In this document: in pieces, positions 5,413 through 9,530 of the stretch | Layout: each line of letters begins with the position of its first letter | Numbering within the stretch: position 1 is the first letter of the stretch | Assembly (NCBI GenBank): GCA_012522255.1 | Contig: JAAYKT010000006.1 | Location: 1-9,530, forward strand | Source of the DNA: Clostridiales bacterium | Lineage (GTDB): Bacteria; Bacillota; Clostridia; Lutisporales; Lutisporaceae | Length of the DNA: 9,530 nucleotides | Direction: 5' to 3' | Program-made: the position numbers and the translations under genes | Notes under the pieces: model-generated | What the model saw: only the letters and a program-made list of their open reading frames with translations | Told to the model about the DNA's origin: nothing | The model's database searches: none

Positions 5413-7311
5413 TTGAAAGAACAGCTGAATGAACAGATTTTACAAGCATTAAATAATGTTGTCTTAGGGTTAGAATCTAATCCGGAGAATAGGCCAGAAC
5501 AGATAAACATGGCACAGACCATTCGTCGTTATTATAACCATGTTGGCAATAATCCAGGTCATGTGTTGTTAGCGGAAGCTGGCACAGGTGTAGGAAAAAG
5601 TTTTGCATATTTAACAGCTATATGCGAAACGGTTAAATCGGTTCAAGAAACTGTAGTAATAAGCACTAATACTTTAAGTCTACAAGAACAACTTTGTAAT
5701 AAAGATATTCCCATGGTTTTAAAATACTATCCCGAACTTACTTGCGAAAAAGCCAAAGGAAGAAACAACTATGTATGTCTTAATAAAATGGATCAGGTTC
5801 TTTCGGACTTATTTACTGAAGAAGATACACAGAAGTTTCTTGATAAGATCAAGGATTGGCTGAAAACTAACGAGACCGGAGAATGTAGCGATATACCTTT
5901 CAGCTATACAAAATCTCAATGGTCAGAAATTAATGCTGATACCTCTACTTGTTTAGGCGAACATTGCCCATCAAAAGGGAAGTGTTATGTAAATAGGGCA
6001 AGAATGAAACTAGAAAAAGCCGATATAATTATCACTAACCATGCGATGGTTTTATCTGATTACCAAAAAAAAGTTTTGCCGTCATATGAAAAACTTGTGA
6101 TTGACGAGGGACATAATTTTGAAGCGGCCGCCCTGAACATCTTTACCGAAACAGTTAGCAAGCACGACATATATAAACTGCAACAGCGGCTTAATGTATC
6201 GTTACTACAGGCAGCGTATGCGCGTGCCGAATTAAAAGAGAAAATTAATAAGGCCAAAGATACCTTAATACTATATTCTTCGACCTTCTTTTCATCCCTC
6301 GAAGAAAAGACATATCAGAAGGAAGAGCTTGCAGACGCAATGAATATGATTGGAATATTAAAAGAAATTGCAAAAGCCACCGAAAAATCCATGGAAGCCA
6401 ATGATGTGGAGTATATCAAGATGGAGCTGGACAAGACTCTGGAATTCGTCAACGATATAGCCAACAAAATAGAAACGTGGAACTTGCAGAACGAAGATAA
6501 CATGGTATATTGGGCTGAAAATAAAGAAATATGTTACTGCCCATTAGACATAGCCAGTCAATTAAAACAATTTTGGGCCACAAAGAATACTGTAATAACC
6601 TCCGCAACATTGACCGTGAATAAATCCTATAGTGCATTAAAACAAACACTTGGATTAAATGGTCAATGCTGGGGATTAAGATTAGATTCACCTTTCAATT
6701 ATCGTGAAAATGCTGTAGTCTATTGCCCTTCAAACGCACCGCTGCCAAACACAAAGCAATACACCCAATATTTATGCCGCACCATAAAGGATGTTATCAA
6801 AAAAATCCCTGGCAAGGTCTTTGTGTTGTTCACATCATATGCAGTAATGCGGGACTGTCATGCGGAATTATCGAATGACACGAATCATATCTGGTTGTTG
6901 CAGGGAACTTCCTCAAAGGAATTATTATTGCAGGAATACCGCAAGAACAACAACAGCATCTTATTTGGTACAAATACCTTTTGGGAGGGTGTAGACGAAG
7001 TTATAAATTGCGTCATTATCACCAAGCTACCATTTGAAGTGCCAACAACTCCAATTAAAAAAGCCCAATACGATTTAGTAAAATCCCATGGACGAAACCC
7101 GTTTATGGACTTAAGTTTGCCGCGCTGCGCTTTAAAACTCAAACAGGGGGCAGGCAGATTAATTCGGAATTCCACTCACCGGGGAGCAGTTGTAATTTGC
7201 GATCCTCGGATTAAAAAGCCATGGGGAAGAATTATCATAAACACGTTGCCAGATATGTACTGGACAGAAGACCTTAACGCCATTGATGCATACTTCAACA
7301 AGGCTGTTTAA
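5413..7311 (+). CDS. DinG/XPD-family Fe-S DNA helicase, 632 aa
   Basis: A complete SF2 helicase of the DinG/Rad3 type; by family knowledge these unwind DNA 5' to 3' and clear forks, R-loops or unusual structures. Seen in order: Q-motif-like RPEQINMA (27-34); Walker A AEAGTGVGKS (54-63); motif Ia ISTNTLSLQEQ (83-92); four Fe-S cysteines C122, C180, C185, C191, the last three with the C-x4-C-x5-C spacing of E. coli DinG; motif II DEGH (231-234); motif III TSATL (396-400); motif IV VFVLFTSYAVMRDC (469-482); motif V FGTNTFWEGVD (518-528); motif VI KQGAGRLIR (577-585). No nuclease domain is fused. The start is TTG at 5413, 2 nt after the upstream stop, with AAAGGGTG before it. I give no symbol because chromosomal DinG and element-borne relatives cannot be separated here. 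The expected roles are replication or recombination of the element, or CasDinG-like accessory function; no Cas genes are present. Confidence 0.92.
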   Translation: MKEQLNEQILQALNNVVLGLESNPENRPEQINMAQTIRRYYNHVGNNPGHVLLAEAGTGVGKSFAYLTAICETVKSVQETVVISTNTLSLQEQLCNKDIPMVLKYYPELTCEKAKGRNNYVCLNKMDQVLSDLFTEEDTQKFLDKIKDWLKTNETGECSDIPFSYTKSQWSEINADTSTCLGEHCPSKGKCYVNRARMKLEKADIIITNHAMVLSDYQKKVLPSYEKLVIDEGHNFEAAALNIFTETVSKHDIYKLQQRLNVSLLQAAYARAELKEKINKAKDTLILYSSTFFSSLEEKTYQKEELADAMNMIGILKEIAKATEKSMEANDVEYIKMELDKTLEFVNDIANKIETWNLQNEDNMVYWAENKEICYCPLDIASQLKQFWATKNTVITSATLTVNKSYSALKQTLGLNGQCWGLRLDSPFNYRENAVVYCPSNAPLPNTKQYTQYLCRTIKDVIKKIPGKVFVLFTSYAVMRDCHAELSNDTNHIWLLQGTSSKELLLQEYRKNNNSILFGTNTFWEGVDEVINCVIITKLPFEVPTTPIKKAQYDLVKSHGRNPFMDLSLPRCALKLKQGAGRLIRNSTHRGAVVICDPRIKKPWGRIIINTLPDMYWTEDLNAIDAYFNKAV

Positions 7312-7327
7312 GGAAGGGGGAGAAATA

Positions 7328-8155
7328 TTGTTGCCTTATCAATAAAATTTAGCATTAGAAAAATGTGAAGTATGCGGTTACTCAGGAGAAGGTTTACACC
7401 GCCATCATGTTAGGGCCAGGGGGAATAAGAAAGACCCCTCCCTGGATAAAAGAGAGAACCTTATATGCTTATGTGGGGCCTGTCACACAAAGGCTCATGC
7501 TGGCAACATCCCGGCTTTCTATTTAATTGCTTTGATTGCCAAAAGGGAAGATGCAACGGCAGAAAAAATCATGAATACCATAGGGTTTATACCAAAAAGC
7601 GATGTTAGTGAATTTCGGATACGCAACACAGACCATGAAATAGATGGGATCTCCCTCGAAAGTGCCATACAAGCAGTGTTGACATGCACCGAAGCAGAAG
7701 AAGATATAAAGTGGAAAAAGGCAACCTTGATTGCACAGATAGCAGATTACTACCAAATTAATAATAGTGCGATGGCGTCTTTGTGCGGGTGTTCCCCTTC
7801 ATTGATACGAAACTGTGTAGTTGCGTACAAAGCATTTCCGGAACCACATATGAGGGCGGCCGATAAATCATTTACCCTGCATCTATATGCGGCAAAAACC
7901 AAAGAACCAGAAAAGTGGTTACAAGTTGCCTGTGAACACGATTTGTCAACCCGTCAACTGAAAGAAGCCATCGAAGTGGAAAGTGTTGAAAACACCATCG
8001 AAAGAGATGTCGTGAAAGAAAAAGCGGAGAGAATAATCCGCATGACTAAAGAAGTTATGAACGCCGACTCCCATATAGGAGAATGGCTGATTGTTGAAAT
8101 TAAAAATCTTTTTAAAATGGAGTATAAAAATGATAACAATACACGTGTCGCCTAA
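7328..8155 (+). pseudogene. HNH endonuclease fused to HTH-type domain, frame blocked by TAA at codon 6
   Basis: AGGAAGGGGG (7311-7320) directly after the DinG-like stop points to TTG 7328 (or TTG 7331) as start, but codon 6 is TAA (7343-7345). After it the frame runs unbroken for 269 codons, with no ATG, GTG or TTG until TTG 7532, beyond the nuclease domain. The HNH core is complete: C13 and C16, LHRHHV (H26, H27), N44, CLCGACH (C49, C52, H53), AH (H57), numbered from TTG 7328. A following part (about 131-168) looks like a helix-turn-helix (ATLIAQIADYYQINNSAMAS), then the EKWLQVACEHDLSTRQLKEA segment seen in plasmid and phage DNA-binding proteins, and a helical tail. So it is a DNA-cutting or DNA-binding protein of the element. 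Either one substitution or a sequencing error has broken it recently, or initiation uses a non-standard codon after the TAA. Confidence 0.65.
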
Positions 8156-8330
8156 ACTCAGTAAAGATGCAATACATATAGCAAAAATTCTACTAAATAA
8201 CGGAGAACAGATAACTGTATTGCCAAAACAACGGAAGCAAGTAGAAGATATTTTAGCGGGCATAAAAAACTCAGATGCGGACGTAAAAGTCATGGGTAAG
8301 ACCATGATAATAACCCCCCTGGGGCAATGA
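8130..8330 (+). CDS. Small hypothetical protein, 66 aa
   Basis: ATG 8130 is the likely start: GGAG at 8119-8122, 7 nt before it, lies within the 3' end of the upstream frame, which it overlaps by 26 nt. A TTG far upstream in the same frame (8091) has no ribosome site. I do not recognise the family. The sequence alternates a helix (SKDAIHIAKILLNNG), a strand (EQITVLP), a helix (KQRKQVEDILAGIKN) and two strands (DVKVMG, KTMIITPL), a small alpha/beta fold without cysteines. Its stop overlaps the next ATG by 4 nt (ATGA), so it is coupled to the helicase gene and may be a partner of it, but this rests on position only. Confidence 0.65.
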   Translation: MITIHVSPKLSKDAIHIAKILLNNGEQITVLPKQRKQVEDILAGIKNSDADVKVMGKTMIITPLGQ

Positions 8331-9530
8331 TTATGCAACTAACGCAATTTAATAATTTAGCCAGGTTGGATTTTAAATATAATCCTACTCTGACCAAGAA
8401 AATAAAGAGAATAAAAGGATATGCCTATAACCCAGATCCTCTGGGGCCATACTGGACGGTTCCCATCGGCAGCTTGTCAAATGCGACACAAGCTGGCATC
8501 TTAAGCCCGGGTTATTTATCCCCGCATTTCCTACACTTAGTAACTCCCGACATGTTCAGCCGATTGTCAGTTGAAGTAAAAGAAGATCGGCTAAAAATAT
8601 CAGGAACACCAAACTTACTGTTAATACAATCATTGCGTGATTTATGTTCCTTCGAATATATAGATAAGAATAGCGAAGAAAAATACATAATAGAAAGTCT
8701 GGTAAAAGTCGGCAGAAATAAAAACGATATAGTCATACTGTTTCCGAGAGGTTTGTATACAAGGATAACGACCTTCTTGCGGCATTTTCGATTTCGATCA
8801 TATGTAGAACACCCGATAACAAATAAGCCCACTAAGCAATTAGACATACAATTACAAATACAACCCCGGCCTTATCAGCAGCAAGCCTGCGAAAAGATAA
8901 ACAAAGGGACAATATCCAATCGTGCGACATTAGTTATGGCAACGGGTTCAGGGAAGACACTGTTGAGTGCCGTTATAATTGCTCAATTAGGAGTCCCCTG
9001 TGTGTTTTTCACATACTCATTAGATCTACTGGAGCAAACCGCAGAGGTATTACAATCAGCATTGGGGATCAAGGTAGGGAAGGTTGGAGGTCGCAACTTT
9101 AATATTGAACCTATTACCGTTGCATCGATACAAACAACATATAGCTGCATGGAAAGACAAGATGCCCGCTGGCAGAAGCTAGAAGCCTACTTTAATACAG
9201 TAGGATGTCAGTTTGTAGATGAAGGACATATGCTTGGTGCAGAAACAATCTTTGCCATAGCAAATAAAGTAGGTGCTTATTATTCCTATGCTTTAACTGC
9301 AACCCCTCATCGAGATGACGGAAAAGAAATATATATAGAAGCGGCAACTGGCCCTATTGTAGAGCTGATAACTGAAAAAGAGTTAGTGAAGCAGGGGTAC
9401 ATACTGCCAGTACAAGTAGAGATGTACTATGTTCAGCATTATCCATCCCGGACAAAGCAATATCACAAACTATATGACAAGGAAATAGTTGATCATTGGG
9501 AGCGAACCCGCAAAACAGTTCGTGCCGTGA
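8327..9530 (+). CDS. SF2 DEAD/DEAH-box helicase (UvsW/XPB-like), 3' partial
   Basis: 401 codons are visible and the frame is open at the right edge. ATG 8327 overlaps the previous stop (ATGA); ATG 8333, with GGGG (8321-8324) 8 nt before it, is the alternative start, and spacing favours it. From 8327, residues 1-180 form an N-terminal domain without known motifs. A Q-motif-like PRPYQQQAC lies at about 184-192. Walker A follows with ATGSGKT (205-211), DEGH motif II at 298-301 and TATPHR motif III at 324-329. The spacing and PRPYQ / DEGH / TATPxR pattern resemble UvsW, XPB and type I/III restriction R subunit-like translocases; motifs IV-VI lie off the window, so the subfamily is uncertain. The likely job is annealing or branch-migrating DNA during replication and recombination, or action in a nuclease complex. 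It completes the coupled right operon in this window. Confidence 0.88.
   Translation, partial: MIMQLTQFNNLARLDFKYNPTLTKKIKRIKGYAYNPDPLGPYWTVPIGSLSNATQAGILSPGYLSPHFLHLVTPDMFSRLSVEVKEDRLKISGTPNLLLIQSLRDLCSFEYIDKNSEEKYIIESLVKVGRNKNDIVILFPRGLYTRITTFLRHFRFRSYVEHPITNKPTKQLDIQLQIQPRPYQQQACEKINKGTISNRATLVMATGSGKTLLSAVIIAQLGVPCVFFTYSLDLLEQTAEVLQSALGIKVGKVGGRNFNIEPITVASIQTTYSCMERQDARWQKLEAYFNTVGCQFVDEGHMLGAETIFAIANKVGAYYSYALTATPHRDDGKEIYIEAATGPIVELITEKELVKQGYILPVQVEMYYVQHYPSRTKQYHKLYDKEIVDHWERTRKTVRAV

Noticed and set aside
6885..7175. Antisense open frames such as this one inside the DinG-like gene, and similar ones in the other genes
   Set aside because: They lie opposite well-supported genes, lack ribosome sites and show no domain pattern.
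5413..7311. Type IV CRISPR-associated CasDinG
   Set aside because: No cas genes or repeat arrays are present; family motifs alone do not separate it from other DinG-like helicases.
8470..8495. 8-bp inverted repeat CAGCTTGT/ACAAGCTG as a regulatory hairpin or attachment site
   Set aside because: It lies inside the coding frame of the helicase N-terminal domain, has a 10-nt loop and no T run, and no second copy was seen.

Overview
The window looks like part of a mobile or plasmid-like replicon (plasmid, integrative element or large prophage) of a low-GC Gram-positive anaerobe, probably in the Clostridia or Negativicutes. The support is strong G-rich or AGGAGG-type ribosome binding sites, TTG and GTG starts, a clear TTGACA/TATAAT promoter, an XRE repressor of Firmicute phage or ICE type, and close homologues of primase, helicase and HNH functions with no housekeeping genes. 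I cannot name the species.

Left arm, + strand, 1 to about 3715. A tightly coupled operon enters from the left edge. In order it holds a CHC2 zinc-finger/Toprim primase-like protein (5' end missing), two small unknown proteins, an unknown 158-codon frame interrupted by one in-frame TGA, and three genes that look like a compact bacterial ubiquitin-like conjugation cassette. These three are an E2-like protein (PRTRC protein B / Prok-E2_D type, Cys140), a ubiquitin-like protein (PRTRC protein C-like, ending in Gly) and an E1-like ThiF adenylyltransferase. A perfect 16-bp hairpin with flanking A and T runs closes the operon. No JAB/JAMM peptidase, ParB or StbA-like gene of classical PRTRC cassettes is visible here.

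Middle, - strand, 3730-4537. An unrecognised Cys-rich protein and an XRE-family repressor. The repressor is divergent from the right operon, and the 142-bp intergenic region carries promoters on both strands overlapping GTTATAAT-type inverted repeats.

Right arm, + strand, 4605 to the right edge. A sigma-region-4-like HTH protein, a DinG/XPD-type Fe-S helicase, an HNH nuclease-HTH protein whose reading frame is blocked by a TAA six codons after its apparent start, a 66-residue unknown protein, and an SF2 (UvsW/XPB-like) helicase cut by the right edge. Together they suggest a replication, recombination or repair module under control of the XRE switch.

The most interesting points are the E2-Ubl-E1 trio and the in-frame TGA at 1657-1659. 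The TGA is followed, 10 nt later, by a 13-bp stem-loop with an A-GGU-U apex, like a bacterial SECIS element, so the gene just upstream of the E2-like gene may be a selenoprotein. A simple nonsense mutation is the main alternative, especially because a second gene in the window also has an in-frame stop.
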